A stretch of 64,000 bases of DNA. Origin: Enterobacteriaceae bacterium 4M9 (GTDB lineage: Bacteria; Pseudomonadota; Gammaproteobacteria; Enterobacterales; Enterobacteriaceae). This document shows positions 8,539 through 16,370 of this stretch, piece after piece; within the stretch, counting starts at the first letter, position 1, and every line of letters begins with the position of its first letter. The notes below the pieces were generated by a model. The model saw only the letters and a program-made list of their open reading frames with translations, made no database searches and had not been told where the DNA came from. The stretch lies in assembly GCA_010092695.1 (NCBI GenBank), contig JAADJJ010000001.1, positions 2,046,001 through 2,110,000 of the forward strand. Direction: 5' to 3'. The translations under genes were made by a program, and so were the position numbers.

Positions 8539-9381
8539 ATGCTGACACTGAATTACCATCCCCCCTACGACTGGGCGTGGATGCTGGGTTTTCTTGGCGC
8601 ACGTGCCGTTGCGGGCGTTGAGGAGGTGAGTGCTACAGCTTACCGGCGCACCCTCGCTGTGGATGGTCACTGCGGACTGTTGACGGTGACACCGGATGAG
8701 AGCCGCTGTCAGGTGCGCATCTCTCTTAGCGACGATTTACTGGCAGTAAAGGATGACGTGCTGGCACGCATTGCGCGGCTTTTTGACCTCGCAACCGATC
8801 CCTCAGATATGCTGGCCCACCTTGGCACACTTGCTGCCTCTCACCCCGGTCTGCGGCTACCGGGCTGTATGGACCCGTTTGAGCAGGCCGTGCGTGCCGT
8901 ACTTGGTCAGCTGGTAAGCGTGGCGATGGCGGCCAAACTCACCGCAAAAGTGGCGCAGACGTGGGGAACACCGCTGCCGGGGGCACCTGGCTGGTGGTTG
9001 TTCCCGCGCCCGGAACAGTTAGCGGAACTGGCACCGGAAATGCTCAAGCCGCTGGGTATGCCGCTTAAGCGCGCTGAGGCCATCATTAATATTGCGAGGC
9101 TGTGCGTGCAGGGCGAGTTTCCGCTTGCGCCGCCGCTGGATGTGGAGCAGGGCGTGAAATGGCTGGTCGGTCTGCCAGGCATTGGGCGTTGGACGGCCAG
9201 TTATTACGCGCTACGCGGCTGGCAGGCACCGGATATCTTTTTGCCAGATGATTATGCGGTAAAACAGCGATTTGTTGGTATGACGGTGGCCCAGACGCGA
9301 CACTACAGTGCACGCTGGCAGCCCTGGCGCTCATATGCACTCTTACATATCTGGAACAACGGCAGCTGGCAGCCAACGTAG
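8539..9381 (+). CDS. alkA: AlkA, DNA-3-methyladenine glycosylase II
   Basis: A 280-residue base-excision repair glycosylase (E. coli 282) that removes alkylated bases such as 3-methyladenine from DNA. The N-terminal AlkA domain starts LNYHPPYDWAWMLGFLGARA. The helix-hairpin-helix GPD motif is LVGLPGIGRWTASYYALRGW. The catalytic Asp lies in LPDDYAVKQRF (D238, the same number as in E. coli). AAGGA lies upstream of ATG 8539. In E. coli the Ada protein activates alkA; no Ada box was identified here. It is followed 104 nt later by udk, without the intervening yegE of E. coli. Confidence 0.96.
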   Translation: MLTLNYHPPYDWAWMLGFLGARAVAGVEEVSATAYRRTLAVDGHCGLLTVTPDESRCQVRISLSDDLLAVKDDVLARIARLFDLATDPSDMLAHLGTLAASHPGLRLPGCMDPFEQAVRAVLGQLVSVAMAAKLTAKVAQTWGTPLPGAPGWWLFPRPEQLAELAPEMLKPLGMPLKRAEAIINIARLCVQGEFPLAPPLDVEQGVKWLVGLPGIGRWTASYYALRGWQAPDIFLPDDYAVKQRFVGMTVAQTRHYSARWQPWRSYALLHIWNNGSWQPT

Positions 9382-9414
9382 CGCGTTTTTCTGGTATCAA
9401 TTGCGGGAAGTCCC

Positions 9415-9420
9415 TATAAT
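9415..9420 (+). promoter_or_regulatory. Probable udk promoter -10 element
   Basis: A perfect TATAAT lies 65 nt before the udk start in the alkA-udk gap. The -35 region is weak (CTGGTA-like at 18-nt spacing), so only the -10 is clear. Confidence 0.55.
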
Positions 9421-9485
9421 TGCGGCGTCTGGCGCCCCGGCGTCGCCCTTCCTTAAATTATCAGTAAATTCAGGTCGTTTATTTT

Positions 9486-10127
9486 ATGACTGACAAGTCT
9501 CATCAGTGCGTCATCATCGGGATCGCCGGCGCATCAGCTTCAGGGAAAAGCCTCATTGCCAGCACGTTGTATCGTGAACTACGCGAACAAGTTGGAGATG
9601 AACACATTGGTGTCATCCCGGAAGACTGCTATTACAAAGACCAGAGTCACCTCTCGATGGAAGAGAGGATTAAGACCAACTACGACCACCCCAGCGCGAT
9701 GGATCATAACCTGCTGTTTCAGCATTTACAGATGCTCAAGCAGGGCAAGAGCGTCGAATTGCCGGTTTACAGCTACACTGAACATACCCGCACCAGCGAA
9801 ACGGTGCACGTTGAACCTAAAAAAGTGATTATCCTGGAAGGCATTTTGCTGCTGACCGACGCGCGTCTGCGCCAGGAAATGAATTTTTCTATCTTCGTGG
9901 ACACACCGCTGGATATCTGCCTGATGCGCCGCATCAAACGCGATGTTAACGAACGCGGCCGCTCCATGGACTCGGTAATGGCGCAGTATCAGAAAACCGT
10001 GCGTCCGATGTTCCTGCAGTTTATTGACCCGTCAAAGCAATATGCCGACATTATTGTGCCGCGCGGCGGTAAGAACCGCATCGCTATTGATATTCTCAAA
10101 GCGAAGATAAGCCAGTTCTTTGAGTGA
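9486..10127 (+). CDS. udk: Udk, uridine/cytidine kinase
   Basis: A 213-residue cytosolic kinase (E. coli 213) that phosphorylates uridine and cytidine to UMP and CMP in pyrimidine salvage. The Walker A loop is GASASGKS at residues 15-22. The PRK/uridine kinase signature continues with IPEDCYYKDQSHLSMEER and YDHPSAMDHNLL. RRIKRDVNERGR in the C-terminal third is the lid region. It has its own -10 element upstream and a hairpin terminator 8 nt after the stop, but dcd follows in the same orientation and may be reached by read-through. Confidence 0.97.
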   Translation: MTDKSHQCVIIGIAGASASGKSLIASTLYRELREQVGDEHIGVIPEDCYYKDQSHLSMEERIKTNYDHPSAMDHNLLFQHLQMLKQGKSVELPVYSYTEHTRTSETVHVEPKKVIILEGILLLTDARLRQEMNFSIFVDTPLDICLMRRIKRDVNERGRSMDSVMAQYQKTVRPMFLQFIDPSKQYADIIVPRGGKNRIAIDILKAKISQFFE

Positions 10128-10134
10128 TAGTCCT

Positions 10135-10155
10135 CGACGCCGTATACCGGCGTCG
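10135..10155 (+). terminator. Hairpin terminator after udk
   Basis: The inverted repeat CGACGCCG/CGGCGTCG with loop TATAC is followed by TTTGCGTTT. The stem is GC-rich but the T-tract is interrupted, so termination may be partial. Confidence 0.6.
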
Positions 10156-10237
10156 TTTGCGTTTATAGCCGCAGGGCGTGGTTATTCCGGCTGCGCTGTG
10201 GCAAGGTGAATCAAGTTAAGCCAAAAGGAGAAGTGCG

Positions 10238-10819
10238 ATGCGTCTGTGTGACCGCGATATAGAAGCCTGGCTGGATACCGGGCGTTTAGCCATCACCCCG
10301 CGCCCGCCCGCAGAGCGCATTAACGGTGCCACTGTTGATGTGCGACTTGGTAACGAGTTTCGAACCTTCAGCGGCCACACCGCGGCGTTTATCGATCTCA
10401 GCGGCCCGAAGGATGAAGTCAGTGCCGCGCTCGACCGCGTCATGAGCGATGAAATTGTGCTTAAGGAAGGCGAGGCGTTTTATCTGCACCCCGGCGAACT
10501 GGCGCTGGCGGTAACGCACGAATCGGTGATGCTGCCTGACGACCTCGTGGGCTGGCTGGATGGCCGCTCGTCGCTGGCACGCCTGGGGCTGATGGTGCAC
10601 GTGACCGCGCACCGTATCGATCCGGGCTGGCACGGGCGCATTGTGCTGGAGTTTTATAATTCCGGCAAACTGCCGCTGGCGCTGCGCCCAGGCATGATGA
10701 TTGGCGCACTTAGCTTTGAGCCGCTCTCTGGCCCGGCTGCACGCCCGTATAACCGTCGCCAGGATGCGAAGTATCGCGATCAGCAAGGTGCGGTTGCCAG
10801 CCGCATTGACAAGGACTGA
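10238..10819 (+). CDS. dcd: Dcd, dCTP deaminase
   Basis: A 193-residue protein, the E. coli length. It deaminates dCTP to dUTP, the main source of dUMP for thymidylate synthesis in enterobacteria. The trimeric dUTPase-like fold is shown by GRSSLARLGLMVHVTAHRID (R110, S111) and HGRIVLEFYN, with the general base E138. The N-terminal MRLCDRDIEAWLD is typical. AAAGGAG sits 8 nt before ATG 10238. It is 23 nt ahead of asmA, so the two are probably co-transcribed as in E. coli. Confidence 0.97.
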   Translation: MRLCDRDIEAWLDTGRLAITPRPPAERINGATVDVRLGNEFRTFSGHTAAFIDLSGPKDEVSAALDRVMSDEIVLKEGEAFYLHPGELALAVTHESVMLPDDLVGWLDGRSSLARLGLMVHVTAHRIDPGWHGRIVLEFYNSGKLPLALRPGMMIGALSFEPLSGPAARPYNRRQDAKYRDQQGAVASRIDKD

Positions 10820-10842
10820 GCCGCCGCTGGGCTGAGGGAGCT

Positions 10843-12702
10843 ATGAGACGACTATTAACTGCGCTGATGATTCTGCTGGTTGTATTGGTTGCCGGACTGT
10901 CGGCACTGGTGCTGCTGATTAATCCCAACGATTTCCGCAGCTATATGGTGCGGGAGGTGGAACAGCGCAGTGGCTATAAGCTGGCGCTGGATGGACCGCT
11001 GCGCTGGCACGTCTGGCCGCAGTTGAGCATTTTGTCCGGACGGATGTCGTTAACGGCACCCGGTGCCAGTGCACCGCTGGTCAGCGCTGAGAATATGCGT
11101 CTTGATGTGGCCTTACTGCCGTTGATTTCCCATCGCCTGCAGGTTAAGCAGGTGATGCTGAAAAAATCAGTGATTCAGCTTACGCCGCAAAGCGAAGCGC
11201 GCAGGCCTGAAGGTGCACCGGTTGCTCCCGGTGAGTCTGGCCCTGCTGGTCGCGAGCATCGCAACTGGTCGTTTGATATTGGTAGTCTGGACGTGGCAGA
11301 CAGCGTGCTGGTGTTCCAGCACGCTGACGACGAGCAGATTACCGTGCGCAATATTCAGCTACAGCTTGAGCAAAATAACCACCGCCAGGCGCAGGTGTCG
11401 CTTAGTGGACGCGTTAACCGCGACCAGCGTGACTTAAGCCTGGCGATTGAGGCCGTACTTAACGCTGATGAGACCGGCGACAGCTTCAGCGCCAATATTA
11501 CACGTCTTGATTACCAGCTACAGGGCGCGGATTTGCCAAAACAAGGCATTCGTGGCGAAGGTTCTCTGAACGCGCGCTGGGAAGATCTGAACAAGCGCCT
11601 TAGCATCAGCAACCTGAACCTGAAGGCCAATGAAAGCTCGCTGCGCGGCGGACTCTCGGTGGTCATGAACGACAAGCCAGAATGGCAGCTCGACCTGGCC
11701 TCAGACAACCTTAACCTTGATACGCTGCTGGTGCGTACGCCGTTGGCCGATGAGAACGGCGGCGATGGTCAGGGCGCACAAGCGGCGGCGGTGCCGCGGC
11801 CAATTATTTCTGGCAGCGGCGATCTCCCGGCCTGGAGTGTGCTTGATAGCTCAGATGGCAGTGCGACCTTGCAGTTTGCCAGCCTGCGCTGGCGTGGCCT
11901 GGCGTTCACGAACGTTAATGCGCGCATGGTGAATAAAAATGGGCAGCTTAGCGTTGAGCGTCTTCAGGGTAACCTGGGTGCCGGGAGCATTTCGTTGCCG
12001 GGCAGTGTCGATGCCAGCGGGACACCGGTACACGCGGTATTCCAGCCGCAAATTTCGAACATTGAGATTGCCTCTATCCTCAAAGCATTTGACTATCCGC
12101 TGGCGGTGTCAGGCAACTTGTCGATGAGCGGTGAGTTTAGCGGCGATAACATTGACGCGCAGGCATTTCGCCATAGCTGGCAGGGCAAAGCCAGCGTAGA
12201 AATGGCGAACTCGCGCCTTGAGGGCATGAATTTCCAGCAACTGGTGCAGCGCGCTGTCACACGCAACAATGCTGATGTGCAGGCCCAGCAGGACTACGAC
12301 GACGCAACGATTATGGAGCGCTTTAGCGCCAGCGCAACGCTCAATAGCGGTAAGCTGCAACTCCAGCAAATGGCCGGTGAGTCTGCGGTACTGGCGTTAA
12401 CCGGTGATGGAACGCTGGATTTGGTCAACGAGCAGTGCGACGCGAACTTTGCTGTGCGTGTTATTGGCGGTTGGGAAGGCAAGGGCGACCTGGTTGAGCG
12501 AATCAAGCAAACGCCGATTCCGCTGCGCATCTACGGCCCGTGGAGCCAGCTTAATTACAACCTTGACGTAGACCGCGTGCTGCGCAATCAGTTACAGGAT
12601 GAAGCGAAACGCCGGCTTAAGGAATGGGCAGATCGCAATAAAGACAACAGCAGCAAAGCGCGTGACGTGCAGCAGTTGCTGGAGGAGCGCGAAAGCCACT
12701 AA
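10843..12702 (+). CDS. asmA: AsmA, inner-membrane-anchored envelope protein (AsmA family)
   Basis: A 619-residue protein (E. coli 617). One N-terminal membrane helix (about residues 5-27, LLTALMILLVVLVAGLSAL) anchors a long periplasmic part. The family signature LINPNDFRSYMVREVEQRSG follows directly. AsmA-like proteins are bridge-like beta-structures implicated in phospholipid movement between inner and outer membrane; E. coli asmA was found through suppressors of OmpF assembly mutants. The C-terminal AsmA domain, including DGTLDLVNEQCD, is intact. It ends in KRRLKEWADR and a basic/acidic tail. A strong terminator follows. Confidence 0.96.
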   Translation: MRRLLTALMILLVVLVAGLSALVLLINPNDFRSYMVREVEQRSGYKLALDGPLRWHVWPQLSILSGRMSLTAPGASAPLVSAENMRLDVALLPLISHRLQVKQVMLKKSVIQLTPQSEARRPEGAPVAPGESGPAGREHRNWSFDIGSLDVADSVLVFQHADDEQITVRNIQLQLEQNNHRQAQVSLSGRVNRDQRDLSLAIEAVLNADETGDSFSANITRLDYQLQGADLPKQGIRGEGSLNARWEDLNKRLSISNLNLKANESSLRGGLSVVMNDKPEWQLDLASDNLNLDTLLVRTPLADENGGDGQGAQAAAVPRPIISGSGDLPAWSVLDSSDGSATLQFASLRWRGLAFTNVNARMVNKNGQLSVERLQGNLGAGSISLPGSVDASGTPVHAVFQPQISNIEIASILKAFDYPLAVSGNLSMSGEFSGDNIDAQAFRHSWQGKASVEMANSRLEGMNFQQLVQRAVTRNNADVQAQQDYDDATIMERFSASATLNSGKLQLQQMAGESAVLALTGDGTLDLVNEQCDANFAVRVIGGWEGKGDLVERIKQTPIPLRIYGPWSQLNYNLDVDRVLRNQLQDEAKRRLKEWADRNKDNSSKARDVQQLLEERESH

Positions 12703-12728
12703 GGTAAACCCGCCACCGTATTGAGCAC

Positions 12729-12765
12729 AAAAAAAGCGTGAGGATAAACACCTCACGCTTTTTTT
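12729..12765 (+). terminator. Rho-independent terminator after asmA
   Basis: The stem AAAGCGTGAGG/CCTCACGCTTT (12733-12743 and 12751-12761, loop ATAAACA) has an upstream A-run and a downstream T-run, so it could work in both directions. It closes the dcd-asmA unit. Confidence 0.92.
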
Positions 12766-13027
12766 ATGGGCTGTGCAACGCTCGATAAGTGATGTGGCGT
12801 ATTCAAAACCTGCCTGATGTGTTGTTTTAACACGTTGACCGGCAGCGAGATATAAATGCCTCGGCGGTGAAGGCTCTCCATGCTGGAGGAAAACCGTATA
12901 AATCTCTTCATCGATACCTTCTTACTTTACTCATTCTTCGCGTTGGCTTTTCCGCTGCCTGCCTGTGTTGTCTTCATCGTATCTTTATTGACTCATTACG
13001 CTAGTTATCACGCCTCTGAAGAAGGTG

Positions 13028-13056
13028 CGGTCCGCATACATTATCTCTGCGGACCG
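13028..13056. repeat. 9-bp perfect hairpin upstream of the Tad2-like genes
   Basis: CGGTCCGCA (13028-13036) pairs with TGCGGACCG (13048-13056) around an 11-nt loop. There is no T-run after it, so it is not a standard intrinsic terminator. It could be an operator or an RNA structure. Confidence 0.5.
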
Positions 13057-13154
13057 TATTGATTCGCTTAACAAATTGATTTTAAATAATATTTAAATGT
13101 AAAGAAACGTCGGTAATCATATGCGCAATAAGAAAATCCTCATATGATAATCGT

Positions 13155-13171
13155 CCAGACAAACAGTCTGG
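13155..13171 (+). promoter_or_regulatory. Leader hairpin just before the first Tad2-like gene
   Basis: CCAGAC/GTCTGG with loop AAACA is followed by TTTT, ending 26 nt before the ATG at 13198. The form is that of a short attenuator or mRNA-stabilising hairpin. The ribosome site AGAGGA lies between it and the start. Confidence 0.45.
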
Positions 13172-13197
13172 TTTTAAACGTCAAAGAGGATTTTTTT

Positions 13198-13938
13198 ATG
13201 AGCAGTATTGCAGTAACCGGTTCATTTGAATGGGCCATGCTGAACCTGAAGCAAGGCAAGCGCGTTGCACGCGCAGGCTGGAACGGTAAAAACATGTTCC
13301 TGCTGGGTAACCCGGGTTTGCCGGAACAGGCTGTAGCAGAGGGCGATTTTCGCAATAATGCCGGTGTAGAAACAGGCACTGAATTTAACTATTTGCCGAA
13401 CATTGAAATCTGCACCGTTGACGGTGATTTTGTACCGTGGGTTGCCTCGCAGATGGATATTGAGGCAATGGACTGGGCGCTGTTGTGTGATGAAGATGAA
13501 AACTCGATGCTGGTGCTGGATATTCACGCACAAGATAAAGCCGCTGCGGGCGCGAATTATTCCGGCTACCGCCGTAGTTTGATTGATGATGAAGACGTAC
13601 GCGGCACCTGTGAAATTATTGAAAACCAGGTTAACGCCACTGAAGTATTTATGTTTACCTCGGTGAAGCTGCCGGAAAGTGAAGGCGGTCGTCATCTTAT
13701 TCAGTTTGGTAGCAGCTTTGAAGAAGATGCTTTTGAAGAAACCAAAGAACTGATGAACCAGGTGCTGACGATTAAAGTGGATGGTGAAATTTATAGCCTG
13801 GGTAGTGCCGTGGGCCTGGATGATTATTTCGATACGCTTATCTGGCGTGAATATGACATCAGCGAGCATTCTGTTCTGGTTGAAAAGCTTAATGATAAAG
13901 AAGGGACGCACCGCTATTACTTTAACTGGGGTGAGTGA
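13198..13938 (+). CDS. DUF2829/Tad2-like N-terminal domain with unknown C-terminal domain (copy 1)
   Basis: A 246-residue protein. ATG 13198 follows AGAGGA with a T-rich spacer; an upstream in-frame ATG at 13144 falls inside the leader hairpin region and is not preferred. Residues about 6-90 match the DUF2829 family: FEWAMLNLKQGKRVARAGWN, then GKNMFLL, then DFVPWVASQMDIEAMDWALL. The family includes phage Tad2, which sequesters the nucleotide signal of Thoeris defence, and some databases label relatives as MW1434-type toxins. Typical members end soon after the DW motif. Here about 145 more residues follow, with MNQVLTIKVDGEIYSLGSAV and ending THRYYFNWGE, a domain I do not recognise. No signal peptide or membrane helix is present. 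Whether it binds a signalling nucleotide is unknown; the call rests on the N-terminal motifs. Confidence 0.75.
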   Translation: MSSIAVTGSFEWAMLNLKQGKRVARAGWNGKNMFLLGNPGLPEQAVAEGDFRNNAGVETGTEFNYLPNIEICTVDGDFVPWVASQMDIEAMDWALLCDEDENSMLVLDIHAQDKAAAGANYSGYRRSLIDDEDVRGTCEIIENQVNATEVFMFTSVKLPESEGGRHLIQFGSSFEEDAFEETKELMNQVLTIKVDGEIYSLGSAVGLDDYFDTLIWREYDISEHSVLVEKLNDKEGTHRYYFNWGE

Positions 13939-14100
13939 GTTTCACCTGTCTGAAGTTGGTCTTAAATTGTTTATCAATTAATAGTAGAGAATAAATATTG
14001 CAGAGTGAAATTTGCGGATGGAGTTTTATCTGTGTTTTATGGCTCTGCGATTATCTAATTAGAAAATATCTCATATTACGAATATAAAAAGAGAGGAAGT

Positions 14101-14859
14101 ATGTCTGATTTAATTACCATTGAAGGCTCATTTGAGTGGGCCATGCTACAGCTTAAAGAGGGCAAGCGCGTAGCGCGTGAAGGCTGGAACGGGAAAGGCA
14201 TGTATTTGCTGCGCAACCCGGGGCTGATGGCGCAGTCAGTGCAGGAAGGTGACTATCGCGCCTAGGCGGGTGTTGAAGTAGGGACCGAGTTTGATTTCCT
14301 GCCGAATATTGAGATGTGTAATGCGGATGGTAATTTTGTGCCATGGGTAAGTTCGCAGGCAGATGTGGTGGCGATGGATTGGCATATTCATACTGAATCA
14401 CAATGGATGCTGATTGCTGACATGACTCCAGGAGAGGAGGATGTTAAATATAACGGTACAGTTAGTAGTTATTATATCGATCCAGACGAAGAAGTTTATG
14501 TTGGTAAGTGTGATTTCATTGAGAGTACATTTAAAGTAATAAAGGTTAGAATGATTGCTAACTCAGATGGTGTTTATGGACCATCAGGTGGGAATAATTT
14601 TTTAATTAGCTGTGAGTTTGCAAACAGAGAGGATGAGCGTAATGCTAACGACAATGTTTTCAAAAAAAGATTGACTGTCATGGTAGATGGGGTAGAGTTT
14701 TTGTTAGATAAGTCCAGAGGGGGGTATTCAAATGCAGACCCCTCAGTGTTGTGGAATGGTAGAAGATATCGGATTGACAATCAACCTGCTCTAATCGAAA
14801 TTTTGAAAGATATGGGTGTGAAAAGACGTTTTTACTTCAACTGGAAGGATGAGGTGTAG
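14101..14859 (+). pseudogene. DUF2829/Tad2-like gene, copy 2, interrupted by an amber codon
   Basis: This is a tandem paralogue of the preceding gene, 162 nt downstream, with AGAGGAAGT before ATG 14101. The frame reads FEWAMLQLKEGKRVAREGWN, GKGMYLLRNPG, then DYRA and a TAG at 14263-14265. It continues in the same frame with AGVEVGTEFDFLPNIEMCNA, DGNFVPWVSSQADVVAMDW and a C-terminal domain ending RRFYFNWKDEV at TAG 14857-14859. At the stop, copy 1 has Asn-Asn, so a small change created the amber codon. An in-frame ATG at 14314 could start a 181-residue C-terminal product but has no clear ribosome site. The rest of the frame is intact, so decay is recent, or read-through or suppression occurs. 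The second half is markedly more AT-rich than the first. Confidence 0.75.
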
Positions 14860-14980
14860 TTGGTATTAATTGCCTATCCAGATTAACTGACATTGATTGC
14901 TTGCAAGGAATTATATTTACAATTTTAATCGCTGCGTGATGTAATATTACATGCTATAAGTCAGAGTTTAATTTTTAATT

Positions 14981-16295
14981 GAGCCTGTAAATAATTCTGT
15001 GTAACTGCCACCGTATTAAAGGTGAACGCTCAGGCGGTCACCGAACTCGATAATAAAGCGGCTCATTGCCAGCCGCCAGTTCCGGATCGGCATACTCCAT
15101 TTTTTTGACGCATCCTTGATCGCCAGATAAATAACTTTTCGCACAGAGTCGTCTGTCGGGAACACCTTTCGCTTTTTGATGGCTGTACGGATAACGCTGT
15201 TCAGCGACTCGATGGCATTCGTCGTGTAGATTGCCTTGCGGATATCTGGCGGGTAACCGAAGAACGTATTGAGATTTTCCCAGTGTGCACGCCAGCTTTT
15301 GCTGATTTGCGGATATTTATCGTCCCAGACTCCCGCGAACGTATCCAGCGCCATCAGCGCGGCTTCTTCCGTCGAAGCCTGATACACTGTTTTCAACCCA
15401 CTGATCACGGCTTTGTAGTCCTTCCACGACACGTATTTCAGGCTGTTGCGCATCATATGGATGATACACAGCTGGATATGTGTCTGCGGGTACACGCTGT
15501 TTATCGCATCCGGGAAGCCCTTCAGGCCGTCAACGCAGGCAATCAGGATGTCCTGAAGGCCACGATTTTTCAGCTCCGTCAGCACATTCAGCCAGAACTT
15601 TGCGCCTTCATTTTCGGCCAGCCACATGCCCAGTAATTCTTTCTGGCCTTCGGTGTTGATACCCAGTGCGAGGAAGACGGCTTTGTTTATTACGCTGCCA
15701 TTCTGACGGACTTTTACGACGATGCAGTCCATATAAACAATGGGATACAGCGTATCCAGAGGGCGGTTTTGCCACTCCGCCACCTGTTCTTTCACCGCAT
15801 CTGTGACTTTGGATATCAGGGTGGGCGACACATCCGCGTCGTACATCTCTTTGAAGGTGGCGACAATCTCCCGGGTCGTCATACCTTTGGCGTACAGGGA
15901 TAAAATCTGGCTGTCCATCTGCGTGATACGGGTCTGATTTTTCTTTATCAGCTGAGGCTCGAAGGTGTTTTCACGGTCACGGGGTGTGCTGAGTTCAATC
16001 TCACCCTCGTCGCACAGCAGCGTTTTGGACGAATAGCCGTTGCGGGTATTCGAGCCTGATTTTGGCGCATTTTTCTCGTGTCCGAGGTGGTCTGTCAGCT
16101 CAGCATTGAGCGCCGTTTCGACGGTAAGTTTCGTCAACATGCGGGAAAACTGATTGAGATCGGCTTCGGTTTTAAGGCCTTTAGCCAGTTCAGCCGCAAG
16201 GGCTTTAAGTTTCTTTTCGTCCATAATTTGCCTGTCTCCGTTGTTGGAGTGAACATATCAAAAACAGGCAATTACACAATTTTAATTACAGTCTC
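14981..16295 (-). mobile_element. IS256-family insertion sequence (IS1414-like), complete
   Basis: A 1315-bp element. The imperfect inverted ends of 29 bp (14981-15009 and 16267-16295, both starting GAG-CTGTAA, 23 of 29 matching) enclose one transposase gene. An 8-bp direct repeat TTTTAATT flanks it exactly (14973-14980 and 16296-16303). Perfect target duplication and an unbroken transposase indicate a recent, probably still active insertion between the Tad2-like pair and yegH. It interrupts no recognisable gene. Confidence 0.93.
15016..16224 (-). CDS. IS256-family transposase
   Basis: A 402-residue Mutator/IS256-type DDE transposase that cuts and joins the element's ends. The catalytic triad positions are visible as YMDCIVVKVR (first Asp), LIACVDGLKGFPDAI (second Asp) and TTNAIESLNSVI (Glu). 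An N-terminal segment MDEKKLKALAAELAKGLKTE and the DNA-binding region with GHEKNAPKSGSNTRNGYSSK precede the catalytic core. The sequence resembles IS1414 transposase in length and opening. The start lies 43 nt inside the right inverted repeat. Confidence 0.95.
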   Translation of the reverse strand: MDEKKLKALAAELAKGLKTEADLNQFSRMLTKLTVETALNAELTDHLGHEKNAPKSGSNTRNGYSSKTLLCDEGEIELSTPRDRENTFEPQLIKKNQTRITQMDSQILSLYAKGMTTREIVATFKEMYDADVSPTLISKVTDAVKEQVAEWQNRPLDTLYPIVYMDCIVVKVRQNGSVINKAVFLALGINTEGQKELLGMWLAENEGAKFWLNVLTELKNRGLQDILIACVDGLKGFPDAINSVYPQTHIQLCIIHMMRNSLKYVSWKDYKAVISGLKTVYQASTEEAALMALDTFAGVWDDKYPQISKSWRAHWENLNTFFGYPPDIRKAIYTTNAIESLNSVIRTAIKKRKVFPTDDSVRKVIYLAIKDASKKWSMPIRNWRLAMSRFIIEFGDRLSVHL

Positions 16296-16316
16296 TTTTA
16301 ATTCTCAAATATCTAA

Positions 16317-16341
16317 AGCAGTGGTTGCTGATACCACTGCT
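16317..16341. terminator. Hairpin between the IS element and yegH
   Basis: AGCAGTGG (16317-16324) pairs with CCACTGCT (16334-16341) across a 9-nt loop. On the plus strand it is followed by ATTTTAG and on the minus strand by TTTAGAT. It lies 30 nt beyond the yegH stop and probably terminates yegH; before the IS insertion it may also have served the Tad2-like genes. Confidence 0.6.
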
Positions 16342-16370
16342 ATTTTAGTGTGCACAATTTGAATTAAGAA

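Larger units (their letters stand above)
12771..13197. other. Gene-free upstream region of the Tad2-like pair
   Basis: About 430 nt between the asmA terminator and the first DUF2829 gene. I see no convincing gene. A 60-codon frame at 12880-13062 has one hydrophobic stretch but runs through a hairpin and has no conservation evidence. Two hairpins (13028-13056 and 13155-13171) and a very AT-rich block around 13076-13105 suggest the promoter and 5' leader of the downstream gene lie here. CATATG occurs twice, at 13119 and 13141. Confidence 0.4.

Noticed and set aside
12880..13062. 60-codon frame with one hydrophobic stretch between asmA and the Tad2-like genes
   Set aside because: Only a weak ribosome site, its C-terminal part is the complement pair of a perfect hairpin, and the composition gives no sign of a real protein.
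13144..13197. Longer start for the first Tad2-like gene
   Set aside because: The extra 18 codons read through the leader hairpin, lack a ribosome site, and copy 2 has no equivalent extension.
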